Positions 52,541 to 61,728 of a stretch of DNA of 64,000 bases are shown here, piece by piece; position 1 is the first letter of the stretch, and every line of letters begins with the position of its first letter. The notes beneath the pieces are model-generated. The model saw only the letters and a program-made list of their open reading frames with translations. It was not told where the DNA came from and did no database searches. The DNA lies in the NCBI GenBank assembly GCA_036383895.1, contig DASVNK010000077.1:6540-70539 (forward strand), read 5' to 3'. The DNA is from DASVNK01 sp036383895. GTDB lineage: Bacteria > Verrucomicrobiota > Verrucomicrobiia > Limisphaerales > SXQI01. The translations under genes and the position numbers were made by a program.

Positions 52541-54904
52541 ATGAAACCCGGAAGAGTTTTGCTTTCATTCGCCTGCGCGTCGCTGCTGCTGTGCACCTTC
52601 ACCCACGCGCAGACATCGCCCCGCCAGTCAACCGCGACATCGAGCCGCTTCCACTCGGAAAAATTAGCCGAAATGGACTCGGTGATTTCGCAAGCGATCT
52701 CGAGCAACCGTCTTCCTGGCGGAGTGCTTTGGCTGGAACGCAATGGTTCAACATACCGCCGCGCCTACGGCAACCGCGCGGTCGCCCCGAAACGCGAAGC
52801 CATGACAGAGGACACAATTTTCGATGCCGCGTCGCTCACCAAAGTAGTCGCAACAACTCCCGCGATTATGATGCTCGTCGAACGCGGCCAATTACGCCTC
52901 GATGATGCCGTCGCCAAACACCTTCCTGATTTTGCGACGAACAACAAATCCACCATCACCATTCGTCATCTTCTTACTCACACTTCAGGATTGCGGCCGG
53001 GACTTCCTCGCGATCCGGATTGGAGCGGTTACGACAAAGCCATTGCGCTCGCCTGCGCTGAAGCTCCGACAAACGCGCCGGGTACGAGCTTTCGATATAG
53101 CGACATCAATTATATTCTGCTCGGCCATCTCGTTCGTGTGATTTCCCGCAAGCCCCTCGATGAATTCACCGAAGAGAACATTTTTGGTCCTCTCAAAATG
53201 GCGGATACAACCTATAAACCCGCAAAGAAGTTGGTCGAGCGAATCGCACCCACCGAAAAGAGCGGCAACGGTTTTCTTCGCGGCACCGTTCATGATCCCA
53301 CCGCGCGTCGAATGGGCGGAGTTGCAGGTCATGCCGGCCTTTTCACCACCGCGTCCGATCTCGCACGTTTTTCACGTTGTATGCTGAACGGGGGCACACT
53401 CGACGGCGCAAGAATTCTCCGAGCGGAAACGATTCAACTGATGACCAGCGTGCAAACCCCACCGGAAATGGAAATCCGCCGCGGTTTAGGTTGGGATATC
53501 GATTCACCATACGCCGGCCCGCGCGGGGAACATCTCCCAGTCGGCTCGTACGGTCATACCGGTTGGACAGGGACCTCGCTTTGGATCGATCCCTTCTCGC
53601 GCACCTTTGTCATTTTGATGTCCAACCGGAATCATCCCGATGAATCAGGCTCCGTGATTCAACTGCGCAATCGCCTCGGCACACTCGCGGCTGAGGCCGT
53701 GCGCGATTACAATTTTGTTTTCGTTCCCGGCGCGCTCGAGCGCCGCGCGCAAACCACCATAGAGGAGATCCCTTCCGCAACCGTCCTGAATGGAATCGAT
53801 GTTCTGAAGCGCAACAAATTTGCCCAGCTTCGCGGTCTCAAGGTTGGCCTCATCACGAATCACACCGGTGCCGATCGCGAACGCAATCCTACCATCGATC
53901 TCCTCAAAGCCGCTGAGGGCGTGCAATTGGTTGCCCTGTTCAGCCCGGAACACGGCATTCGCGGACTGATCGATGAAAAAGTTTCCGACAGCAAAGACGA
54001 GAAAACCGGCCTCCCCATTTACAGCCTTTACGGCGAACGCCGCACGCCTTCGACCAACCAACTCGCCGAACTCGATGTGCTTGTTTTCGATATCCAAGAC
54101 ATCGGCTGCCGCTTCTACACCTACATTTCAACCATGGGCAACTGCATGGATGCCGCTGCCAAAGCCGGCAAAAAGTTTTTCGTGCTCGACCGCGTCAACC
54201 CCATCGACGGCACCAAAATCGAAGGACCCCTTACCACCGGTGAAAAATCATTCACCGCGTGGCACACCATTCCGCTGCGGCACGGCATGACCGTGGGCGA
54301 ACTCGCGCGCATGTTCAATGAAGAGCGGAACATCAAGGCGGACCTCACCGTGATTCCGGTGCAACGCTGGCGTCGCGATTTCCTTTACGATCAAACCGCT
54401 CTACCGTGGATCAATCCTTCGCCAAACATGCGCAGCCTCACCCAGGCGATTCTTTATCCAGGCGTCGGGCTGATCGAATTCTGCAACATCTCCGTCGGTC
54501 GCGGCACCGATACCCCATTCGAAGTGGTCGGTGCACCTTATATTGATGACCTGAAACTCGCCGCTGAGTTGAATGCGGCGCAACTCCCTGGTTTTCGTTT
54601 TGTGCCTGTCCGCTTCACGCCAAACAATCGCGAATTCAAAGACAAACTTTGTAAAGGGGTGAACGTCATTCTTACCGATCGTGAGAATGCGAACGTCGTC
54701 GATCTTGGCATTGTTCTGGCGACCACGTTGCATAAGCTCTATCCGCAGGATTTCGGTCTCGATAAGGTCAACAAGTTGCTCGTTCACACCCCAAGCCTGG
54801 AAGCTATTCGCGAAGGAAAATCCCTTGCCGCCATTAAAGCGCTTTGGACTGCTGATCTTACTGCGTTCCAAACCCGCCGTGAAAAATTCCTGCTCTATAA
54901 ATAG
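52541..54904 (+). CDS. Serine beta-lactamase-like domain fused to NamZ-type exo-muramidase (DUF1343)
   Basis: The 787-residue protein has a signal peptide. Residues ~40-400 are a class C beta-lactamase/PBP-like domain with DAASLTKVVATTP (Ser-x-x-Lys near residue 98), YSDINYILLGHL (Tyr-x-Asn-type site) and GHTGWTGTS (the HTG motif). Residues ~415-787 are DUF1343/NamZ: VGLITNHTG, FSPEHGIRG, DIQDIGCRFYTYISTM, and GIDGTK-like DRVNPIDGTKIEG. NamZ releases terminal MurNAc from peptidoglycan fragments. The fusion suggests an exported cell-wall recycling or remodelling enzyme; its substrates are inferred. Confidence 0.88.
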   Translation: MKPGRVLLSFACASLLLCTFTHAQTSPRQSTATSSRFHSEKLAEMDSVISQAISSNRLPGGVLWLERNGSTYRRAYGNRAVAPKREAMTEDTIFDAASLTKVVATTPAIMMLVERGQLRLDDAVAKHLPDFATNNKSTITIRHLLTHTSGLRPGLPRDPDWSGYDKAIALACAEAPTNAPGTSFRYSDINYILLGHLVRVISRKPLDEFTEENIFGPLKMADTTYKPAKKLVERIAPTEKSGNGFLRGTVHDPTARRMGGVAGHAGLFTTASDLARFSRCMLNGGTLDGARILRAETIQLMTSVQTPPEMEIRRGLGWDIDSPYAGPRGEHLPVGSYGHTGWTGTSLWIDPFSRTFVILMSNRNHPDESGSVIQLRNRLGTLAAEAVRDYNFVFVPGALERRAQTTIEEIPSATVLNGIDVLKRNKFAQLRGLKVGLITNHTGADRERNPTIDLLKAAEGVQLVALFSPEHGIRGLIDEKVSDSKDEKTGLPIYSLYGERRTPSTNQLAELDVLVFDIQDIGCRFYTYISTMGNCMDAAAKAGKKFFVLDRVNPIDGTKIEGPLTTGEKSFTAWHTIPLRHGMTVGELARMFNEERNIKADLTVIPVQRWRRDFLYDQTALPWINPSPNMRSLTQAILYPGVGLIEFCNISVGRGTDTPFEVVGAPYIDDLKLAAELNAAQLPGFRFVPVRFTPNNREFKDKLCKGVNVILTDRENANVVDLGIVLATTLHKLYPQDFGLDKVNKLLVHTPSLEAIREGKSLAAIKALWTADLTAFQTRREKFLLYK

Positions 54905-54912
54905 AAAAGAAA

Positions 54913-54940
54913 AGGCCCGGCTCACGCGACCCGGGCCCTT
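54913..54940. terminator. Terminator-like hairpin between convergent genes
   Basis: AGGCCCGG and CCGGGCC(T) form a GC-rich stem around a ~10-base loop, shortly after the serine hydrolase stop. The T-tract is weak (CCCTTC) on the plus strand; on the minus strand AAAA-to-TTTT follows (CCTTTTCTTTTC), serving the convergent gene. Confidence 0.55.
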
Positions 54941-54958
54941 CACGCACCCGCCGGGTTC

Positions 54959-57900
54959 CTAACGGATAATCTGACCGCGAATTTCGCCGCCTCCGTTATT
55001 GCCTGTGTGAACGTTGATATAAGTGAGCGCATCCACGAGCGCGCCGAGTTGGGTTGCGTTCAACCCGACCGTGCCATTCAAGCTGCCGTTTGTTCCGAAC
55101 CCTTCGCCGCGCAACGGGCCAAGATCCACCATCACCGTCGCGAAGTCGCTCGTTGGTGCCAGTCCGTGAATGTGGGCCGCACCCGCCGGAGTCGTGAGGT
55201 CTTCATACGTGACGTTTACGTTCAGTTGATCCCGCGCCAGCAAGAGCGTCCCACGGCCCCGGCCCGATTCATGGACCGAGGCCGGGCGTTCTGACGCACC
55301 TAGGAGGACCGAGTGCATAACGGACGGGATAATCTGGCCGCGAATTTCGCCACTATTGTGAGCACCGGAGTGAACATTCACGTAAGTCCGGCCATTCAGG
55401 ATCGCGGCGCGATGTGCATCGGATAGAACGACCGATCCAGCGATGGCACCGTTCGTTCCAAGTGGGCCGACGTGCGACGGCTTCAGATCGATGAGCACAC
55501 CGACAGAATTCGTCGAGGCCGCAAGGCCGTGGATATGCATGTTGTTAGCAACGGCTTTGAGTCCGCGGTAAGTGATGTTGAAATGGAGCGTGCTTCCATC
55601 CAGCGCAAATACTGCGCTCCCCGTAGCCGGTGTATCCACTGTAGGCCGCTCTGCCGCGCCCGAAAGGGTCGCTGTCAAAGGCATTGCTGTGCTCTTCGGC
55701 CAAATCTGCCCGCGAATCTCTCCGCTCGGGTGGAAGGGATTTGGCGTATGCACATTGACGTAAGTTAAGCCGTCCACCAACGCCGCAATCTGCGCCGGTG
55801 TGAGGGTCGCTGTTCCCGTAAAGGTTCCATTTGAACCAAATGCTCCGCCATTGAAAGGAGCCAGATCGACCATCACTGGTCCCGCCACCGCTGGACTCGC
55901 GGGCCCGTGGATATGCGCCAGGTGCGCATTCGTCTTCAGGTCGCTGTATTCAATGTCAAACGTCAGCTTGTTTCCCACCAGCATGAACAATCCCGACCCG
56001 CGGCCAGGAGTGTTCACTGAATTGGCCCGTTCGTTTTCGCCGCCCATATCTGTGAACCACAACATCGGCGCAACCTGCCCGCGGATTTCTCCGTTCGGAT
56101 TGTTTCCAGTGTGAATGTTCACATACGTCTTGCCCGACAGAATCGCGGCCTTTTGCGACGGCGTAAGCGTGACCGATCCGGAAAGCACACCCGCGGTACT
56201 GAAGCCGCTTCCGGTGAAGCCCTGGAAATTCACCAGTACGTTCGCGAATCCCGCTGCCGTTGCAGGCCCGTGAATATGTGCGGCCACCGCCGGCCCACTG
56301 AGCCCGGTGTAATGAATATCGAAATGCAGCGTGTTGCCCTCGATCACCAGTGCACCGGTTCCAAGTGCATTCGGGTTCGTGACCGGCGTTGGTCGCTCCG
56401 CATCACCGGTCATGTAAACGGTAAATGCGCTGTCACGAATTCCCGCCGCATCACGCACGCGCATGAAGCCATTCACGGTGTCCATTGGAACGGTTGTTTC
56501 GTTCGTTGCCGCCGCGACGACTCGCCACATGCGGTCATCCAGTGCGCTCTTCGCTTCGAGGACGTACGGTCCGACGCCGGTTTGGGAGAAGCCCACCGTC
56601 ACGTTCGTTCCCGTCAGCGTCGGGCCAGAGACGGAGACCTGGTAACTCGCCGGCACAATCTTAATCATCTTTCCGCTCGTTCCCGACGGCCCAAGATTTG
56701 TGGATGCGAAGATATAAAGCTCGCCCTGCTGATCTTCGCCAAAGCCCTTGATCCAATTGCTCAGACTGCGGTCATCCGTGCCAATCCTAAGCTCGCGGAA
56801 TTCGTCGCGATCCAACACAAACAATCTTCCAACCGGCGCGTTAAACCTGCCGAAGTCGCCTGTGATATAGCGGCCCATTAAATTCGCGAACGCAGTGCCG
56901 CGATACATATAGCCGCCAATGATCGACAGCCCTTCATCGTGATCGTATTCCGCAATCGGATCGATCAGGTCCGGCGGCACTGTTGTAACCGCCGGAATGG
57001 TGGTGATGAATCCCGCATTCGTCCCTGCCGGGTCAAAATAGAATGAGCCTTCCTTAATCGGCCATCCGTAATTGCCGGCCTTAAACACGCGGTCCACTTC
57101 TTCAATCATCCCCTGCCCCACGTCGGCCACATACATTTCGCCGGTCAGCTTGTCGAAGCTCCAACTGTATGGATTGCGGAATCCATAGGCCCAAATTTCA
57201 TCCAGACCCGCCGTCGCGCCTGCGAACGGATTGTCAGTGGGAACACCATATTTTCCGTTCACCGAATTCCGCGTGTTCACGTCGATGCGAATCATTTTGC
57301 CGAGGATCTTGCTGAGATCCTGGCCGTTGCCTTGAGGCGAATGGCCGAGTCCCTCGTCATCGCGATTCCCGCCATCACCCAGCGCGAGGTACAACATTCC
57401 ATCCTGGCCGAAATGCATCACGCCGCCGTTGTGATTGAACTGCGGTTGATCGATGCGCATCATTTCACGACGACTCGCCGGATCGACGCGATTGATGTTC
57501 GCGGTATCGATCTTCCATTCCACCAAAACCGTCTGGTGATTATTCGTACTTGTGCCAGGATCGATCGGGAAATCTGCCGCGCCTCCGGTCGACTCCGATG
57601 CGTAAGTATAGAGCAGTCCGTTCTGCGCGAAATTCGGATGCAATGCCAGGCCAAGCAGACCCCGTTCGTCATACCCCGCCTGCAACGGCACTAGTTGACT
57701 GCGCATATCGAGCAGCGGACTCTCCAGTCGCGTGCCATTCGTGATCACGTAAACCAATCCCACCTGGTCGAAGACAAAAAGCCTGCCAGTCCCATCGTTC
57801 GGAGCAGCCATCCCTAAAGGTGCAACCATCCCGTCGGCCACTGTCTGTAGTTCGATCGTCGTATCGCTCTTCACCATCGCAGGGAATGGATTGGTGATTG

Positions 57901-58885
57901 GCTCGCCACCCAAGCGAATGGTGATGTTTACCGGCGCGGAGGTCGCCTTTGAATTGGAACTCGCGGTCGCAACCGCGGTAAGCACGTGCAGCCCTTCCGT
58001 TAAAGTTGCGCTCACGCTCCACGGCGCGCCATGCACCATGCCCAGCCAGTTACTTCCATCCGCATAAAACTCCACCATCGTCACCGTTCCACCTTGCACC
58101 GATGTATCCGCGTTAATGGTAAACGTGGTGCTATTGAGCGTCGCATTATTCGCTGGCGAGGTAATCGCAATCGTCGGTACTTGAGCTTCGCTGACCGTAA
58201 CGGTAATGCCGCTGGAGGTCGTGGATTGGCCGTTTGCAGCGGTAGCACGCGCGGTCAGAACATGTGTTCCGACCGGAAGCGTTGCCGTCACGCTAAAAGG
58301 GGACGCATTGTCGGCTCCAAGGGAATTCCCATCTTCAAAGAATTGCACGGACGAGATCGTGGAACCCGTCACCGCCGCGTTGGCAGTGATCGTCACGCTC
58401 GCAGGAGCGGTGAAGGTGGCATTATTCGCGGGATTGGTGATGCTCACGGTCGGAGCCGAAGCCGGGCGACTTGCCGCATTGCCGGGGTTCGTTACGCCCG
58501 TGCTCGCACTTGGTTGGCCATCACCGTCCGGGTCGCGCAATTCCGTCCCGTTCGAAAATCCGTCACCATCGGAATCGAGCGCGGCAAGCGCTGCATCCCA
58601 GAACTCATCGAAGCTCCCCGGACTGACTCGTTGTTCGACAGCCTGGCCGAAAGAATTCCGAGGGCCACCGCCGCCCGCCGAAGTGTGACAATTCGCGCAA
58701 CTAAACGCGTTGCCATTCGGAAGCTGCCCAACGCGCCATTCACGGCCAACAGCGCTCGGCGCTAATATCGCGAGCAATGCGAGAACGGTAAACCAACCGA
58801 GCATTTTCACGCGCACGGGCGTTTTTGGGAGTTTCGTTTGATCCTGTTCAGAAAAAAGGCGGGATGTTTTCATTGGCTCAATCAT
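54959..58885 (-). CDS. Cytochrome-like, Ig-like, PQQ sugar dehydrogenase-like, CHRD-repeat fusion protein
   Basis: The ~1308-residue protein has a signal segment, then a heme c site CANCH near residue 62 (AFSCANCHTSAGG). Two Ig-like domains follow (SITNPANNATF and AITSPANNATL), then a soluble glucose/sorbosone dehydrogenase-type propeller (MAAPNDGTGRLFVFDQ, LGLALHPNF, ALGDGGNRDDEG). The last ~530 residues are four CHRD domains (AAHIHGPA, YVNIHTG, GEIRGQ repeated). It would oxidise a sugar or related alcohol outside the cytoplasm with heme transfer; the substrate is unknown. I start at the ATG at 58885; the frame opens at a TTG at 58894. Confidence 0.88.
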   Translation of the reverse strand: MIEPMKTSRLFSEQDQTKLPKTPVRVKMLGWFTVLALLAILAPSAVGREWRVGQLPNGNAFSCANCHTSAGGGGPRNSFGQAVEQRVSPGSFDEFWDAALAALDSDGDGFSNGTELRDPDGDGQPSASTGVTNPGNAASRPASAPTVSITNPANNATFTAPASVTITANAAVTGSTISSVQFFEDGNSLGADNASPFSVTATLPVGTHVLTARATAANGQSTTSSGITVTVSEAQVPTIAITSPANNATLNSTTFTINADTSVQGGTVTMVEFYADGSNWLGMVHGAPWSVSATLTEGLHVLTAVATASSNSKATSAPVNITIRLGGEPITNPFPAMVKSDTTIELQTVADGMVAPLGMAAPNDGTGRLFVFDQVGLVYVITNGTRLESPLLDMRSQLVPLQAGYDERGLLGLALHPNFAQNGLLYTYASESTGGAADFPIDPGTSTNNHQTVLVEWKIDTANINRVDPASRREMMRIDQPQFNHNGGVMHFGQDGMLYLALGDGGNRDDEGLGHSPQGNGQDLSKILGKMIRIDVNTRNSVNGKYGVPTDNPFAGATAGLDEIWAYGFRNPYSWSFDKLTGEMYVADVGQGMIEEVDRVFKAGNYGWPIKEGSFYFDPAGTNAGFITTIPAVTTVPPDLIDPIAEYDHDEGLSIIGGYMYRGTAFANLMGRYITGDFGRFNAPVGRLFVLDRDEFRELRIGTDDRSLSNWIKGFGEDQQGELYIFASTNLGPSGTSGKMIKIVPASYQVSVSGPTLTGTNVTVGFSQTGVGPYVLEAKSALDDRMWRVVAAATNETTVPMDTVNGFMRVRDAAGIRDSAFTVYMTGDAERPTPVTNPNALGTGALVIEGNTLHFDIHYTGLSGPAVAAHIHGPATAAGFANVLVNFQGFTGSGFSTAGVLSGSVTLTPSQKAAILSGKTYVNIHTGNNPNGEIRGQVAPMLWFTDMGGENERANSVNTPGRGSGLFMLVGNKLTFDIEYSDLKTNAHLAHIHGPASPAVAGPVMVDLAPFNGGAFGSNGTFTGTATLTPAQIAALVDGLTYVNVHTPNPFHPSGEIRGQIWPKSTAMPLTATLSGAAERPTVDTPATGSAVFALDGSTLHFNITYRGLKAVANNMHIHGLAASTNSVGVLIDLKPSHVGPLGTNGAIAGSVVLSDAHRAAILNGRTYVNVHSGAHNSGEIRGQIIPSVMHSVLLGASERPASVHESGRGRGTLLLARDQLNVNVTYEDLTTPAGAAHIHGLAPTSDFATVMVDLGPLRGEGFGTNGSLNGTVGLNATQLGALVDALTYINVHTGNNGGGEIRGQIIR

Positions 58886-59060
58886 TCGCTTCAAACCTCA
58901 CTTGCTAGCAAACGGCTGGACGCGCCAAAAGTGGCGCGCCGTGCTACCGAACCTCACAGAGAACGCACAGCGCGCCGGCACAAACCAAACCGTTCTCTCG
59001 TGCGATGCTTCTCCCCCACGACCGGTTCCCGAGAAATCAGAAAATATTTCACTCCACTGC

Positions 59061-59086
59061 GGAACCTTTCCTTTTGCTCGCGTCTC
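59061..59086 (+). promoter_or_regulatory. Candidate ECF-type promoter of the sigma gene
   Basis: GGAAC at 59061 and CGTCTC at 59081 fit the GGAAC/CGTC pattern of ECF-controlled promoters, with a 15-base spacer (one shorter than typical). The start codon is at 59108, so the leader would be short. This would allow self-regulation. Confidence 0.4.
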
Positions 59087-59107
59087 CTAGCTGTAGAATG
59101 AAGCGGT

Positions 59108-59638
59108 ATGAGTCAGGAGACGGTGTTCGAGCAGTTGGTTGACGCCCATTATGCGTCCCTCTATCGATTCGCCTTCAGCCTCACTCGCCGGGAAAGCGAT
59201 GCATGCGATCTAACGCAGGAAACTTTTTTGATCTGGGCCCGCAAAGGCCACCAGGTGCGGGATGACTCCAAAGTGAAGAGCTGGCTGTTCACCACCCTCC
59301 ATCGCGAATACCTGCAAAAGCATCGCCGCCGCGTTCGTTTCCCCGACGTGGAACTCGAGAATGCCGAACCGGAACTCCCGGAAATTCCGCCCACCTCGCC
59401 CGAACGCCTCGACCGTCACAATGTCCTCGACGCTCTCTCCCGCCTGGACGACAATTTTCAAGCCGCCGTCGCCTTGTTTTACTTGGAAGACCACACCTAT
59501 CCTGAAATTTCCGAGATCCTGGGAATTCCACTGGGCACGGTGAAGTCTCGGATTTCGCGCGGCATCACTCAACTCCAGATGCTCCTCGCTGATCCTGTTA
59601 CCGCCTCCATGGGCGCAAAGGAGGTGGCCGGTGGCTAA
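59108..59638 (+). CDS. ECF-type RNA polymerase sigma factor
   Basis: The 176-residue protein has the ECF layout. Region 2 runs from HYASLYRFAFSLTRRESDACDLTQETFLIWARKG to SWLFTTLHREYLQ. After a linker, region 4 reads ALSRLDDNFQAAVALFYLEDHTYPEISEILGIPLGTVKSRISRG, with the helix-turn-helix that reads the -35 element. It directs transcription of a stress or envelope regulon, unidentified here. A GGAAC/CGTC element upstream suggests it controls itself. The next gene overlaps its 3' end by 8 bp and probably encodes its anti-sigma factor. Confidence 0.93.
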   Translation: MSQETVFEQLVDAHYASLYRFAFSLTRRESDACDLTQETFLIWARKGHQVRDDSKVKSWLFTTLHREYLQKHRRRVRFPDVELENAEPELPEIPPTSPERLDRHNVLDALSRLDDNFQAAVALFYLEDHTYPEISEILGIPLGTVKSRISRGITQLQMLLADPVTASMGAKEVAGG

Positions 59639-60389
59639 TTCCGAAACCCCTCGGCGCGGGGAAGAAATTGAATCCGCGCTGCGCACCCGCACCTGGTCTG
59701 AAAAAGTTCGCACCGAAGAGGCCGGTTTGATCAGCAGCCCCGATTTGGTCGAATTAAAGGATCGGAGCGCTGAATTTAATGCGAAGGCGCATTCGGCGCT
59801 CTCGAACATTCCAGTGCCACCACAATTGCGCGACCAAATCCTGGCCAGCAACAAAATCATTCGCGTTCCGTTCTGGCGCACACCTCGCGCACTTGCTCTC
59901 GCCGCCGGACTGGCGCTCCTCGCTACGGGACTAATCTTCTTCGCCCGCGCTCCGCGCGAAGACCAAACCTTCGCCGGCTTTCGCAATCGCATGATCGGCT
60001 TCGCTCTGCGCGAATACCGCATGGACATCTACACCAACAGCCTCCCAGCAGTGGAACAATTCCTCAGCGCGAAAGGAACGCCATCGAACCTGAAGCTACC
60101 GCCCACCCTCGCGCAGGCTCCCGTTAAAGGCGGCGCAGCCCTGGCGTGGCGAGGCAAACCTGTTTCAATGGTCTGTTTTGAACGGAAGGAAACGACCATC
60201 TACATGTTCGTCTTGGATCAACCGACCGGCGCGGTTAACTTCGCCCATCGAGACCTACCCGATAAAGGCGTCTCAACTGCGACCTGGAGTTTCGCCGGTA
60301 AAACCTATTTTCTCGCCGCTAAACTTCCGCAATCGGAACTCGAGCAACTCGTGCCCATCGCTGAACTCGAACGCGCGGCAAAATCTTGA
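59631..60389 (+). CDS. Probable anti-sigma factor (single membrane pass)
   Basis: The 252-residue protein starts at a GTG overlapping the sigma stop, with an AGGAGGTGG ribosome site just upstream. Residues ~1-80 are cytoplasmic and charged. A hydrophobic helix (LALAAGLALLATGLIFFA) near residues 84-102 is followed by a ~150-residue outer domain (NSLPAVEQFLSAKG, KPVSMVCFERKETTIYMFVLD). No canonical anti-sigma zinc motif (HxxxCxxC) is present, so the assignment rests on position and topology. The outer domain resembles exported sensor modules of unknown ligand. Confidence 0.78.
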   Translation: MANSETPRRGEEIESALRTRTWSEKVRTEEAGLISSPDLVELKDRSAEFNAKAHSALSNIPVPPQLRDQILASNKIIRVPFWRTPRALALAAGLALLATGLIFFARAPREDQTFAGFRNRMIGFALREYRMDIYTNSLPAVEQFLSAKGTPSNLKLPPTLAQAPVKGGAALAWRGKPVSMVCFERKETTIYMFVLDQPTGAVNFAHRDLPDKGVSTATWSFAGKTYFLAAKLPQSELEQLVPIAELERAAKS

Positions 60390-60392
60390 ATC

Positions 60393-61598
60393 CTAGAACT
60401 TCGTTCGCGCTGCCACTTGGGCCACATCTTTGTCCCCGCGCCCGGACAAATTCACAATTACGAGCTGATTCGCCTTCATCTTCGGAGCACGTTCAATGAC
60501 CGCCGCCACGGCATGCGAGGATTCCAGCGCCGGAATGATTCCTTCCAAACGCGCAAGTTTTGCAAATGCACTCAACGCCTGGTCATCGGTCGCATACGTG
60601 TAGTCGACGCGATTCTGATCCCGCAACCACGCATGCTCCGGCCCTACGGCTGCGTAATCCAAGCCGGCCGACACGCTGTGCGTGAGTTGAATCTGCCCGT
60701 TCTCATCCTGCAAGATGTAAGAGCGCGTGCCCTGCAACACCCCCAGCGACCCGCCTTGGAATCGCGCCGCATGCTTCTCGGGTTGGATTCCTTCGCCGCC
60801 CGCTTCCACGCCCAGCATCTTTACCGATTTATCGTTCAGAAATGGATAGAACAACCCGATCGCATTCGAACCACCCCCGACACACGCAATCAATAAATCC
60901 GGCAATCGCTCTTCCTTCTCCAAAATCTGCCGCCGCGCCTCGTCACCAATAATCCGCTGAAAATTCCGGACCATCACCGGATACGGATGCGCCCCATACG
61001 CCGTCCCTAAAATATAATGCGTGCTTCGAACATTCGTCACCCAATCACGCATCGCCTCATTCACCGCTTCCTTCAGCGTCTTCTGTCCCGCGGTGACCGG
61101 CACAACCTCCGCGCCCAGCATCTTCATGCGGAACACGTTCAACGCCTGCCGTTCGCAATCCACCGCCCCCATGTAAATCACGCACTTCAACCCAAACATT
61201 GCGCTCACCGTAGCCGTCGCGACGCCGTGCTGCCCTGCCCCCGTCTCCGCAATGATCCGCGTCTTGCCCATCCGCCGCGCGAGTAGGATCTGCCCAATTG
61301 CATTGTTGATCTTATGCGCCCCCGTATGCAGCAAATCCTCGCGCTTCAAATAAATCTTTGCCCCGCCGAGTTCCTTCGTGAGTCGTTCCGCAAAATAGAG
61401 TGGCGTCGGTCGCCCGACAAATTCTCTCAGGTAATACTGCAACTCCTTCGCAAACTCCGGGTCCTGCTGCGCACGGAAATATTCCTCCTCCAACTGCTGC
61501 AGCGGATGCATCAATGTCTCGGGCACATACCTTCCCCCGAATTGCCCAAACCGCCCCTGCGCATCCGGTAAGTTCTCTAAAGTTTCCACCGCACTCAT
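60393..61598 (-). CDS. trpB: Tryptophan synthase beta chain
   Basis: The 401-residue PLP enzyme has GRFGQFGGRYVPETLM, then LLHTGAHKINNAIGQ with the PLP Lys near residue 96, ETGAGQHGVATA, and CVGGGSNAIG near 240, which binds the PLP phosphate. It joins indole and serine in the cytoplasm. I start at the ATG at 61598, which has an AGGAG ribosome site ~10 bases upstream; the frame begins at 61619 with TTG. No trpA is adjacent in the window. Its stop is 3 bp from the convergent anti-sigma gene's stop. Confidence 0.97.
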   Translation of the reverse strand: MSAVETLENLPDAQGRFGQFGGRYVPETLMHPLQQLEEEYFRAQQDPEFAKELQYYLREFVGRPTPLYFAERLTKELGGAKIYLKREDLLHTGAHKINNAIGQILLARRMGKTRIIAETGAGQHGVATATVSAMFGLKCVIYMGAVDCERQALNVFRMKMLGAEVVPVTAGQKTLKEAVNEAMRDWVTNVRSTHYILGTAYGAHPYPVMVRNFQRIIGDEARRQILEKEERLPDLLIACVGGGSNAIGLFYPFLNDKSVKMLGVEAGGEGIQPEKHAARFQGGSLGVLQGTRSYILQDENGQIQLTHSVSAGLDYAAVGPEHAWLRDQNRVDYTYATDDQALSAFAKLARLEGIIPALESSHAVAAVIERAPKMKANQLVIVNLSGRGDKDVAQVAARTKF

Positions 61599-61728
61599 CG
61601 CTTCACGTTCTCCTATCAACTCCGCTCAGGCAAGCGGAAGGAAATATCACCATCCCCGTCCTTGGAGGCGTTCCCCATTCTTCAGGTTGCGCTCGCGCAC
61701 TCTCGTATCCTTTGCTAAACTTCTAACA

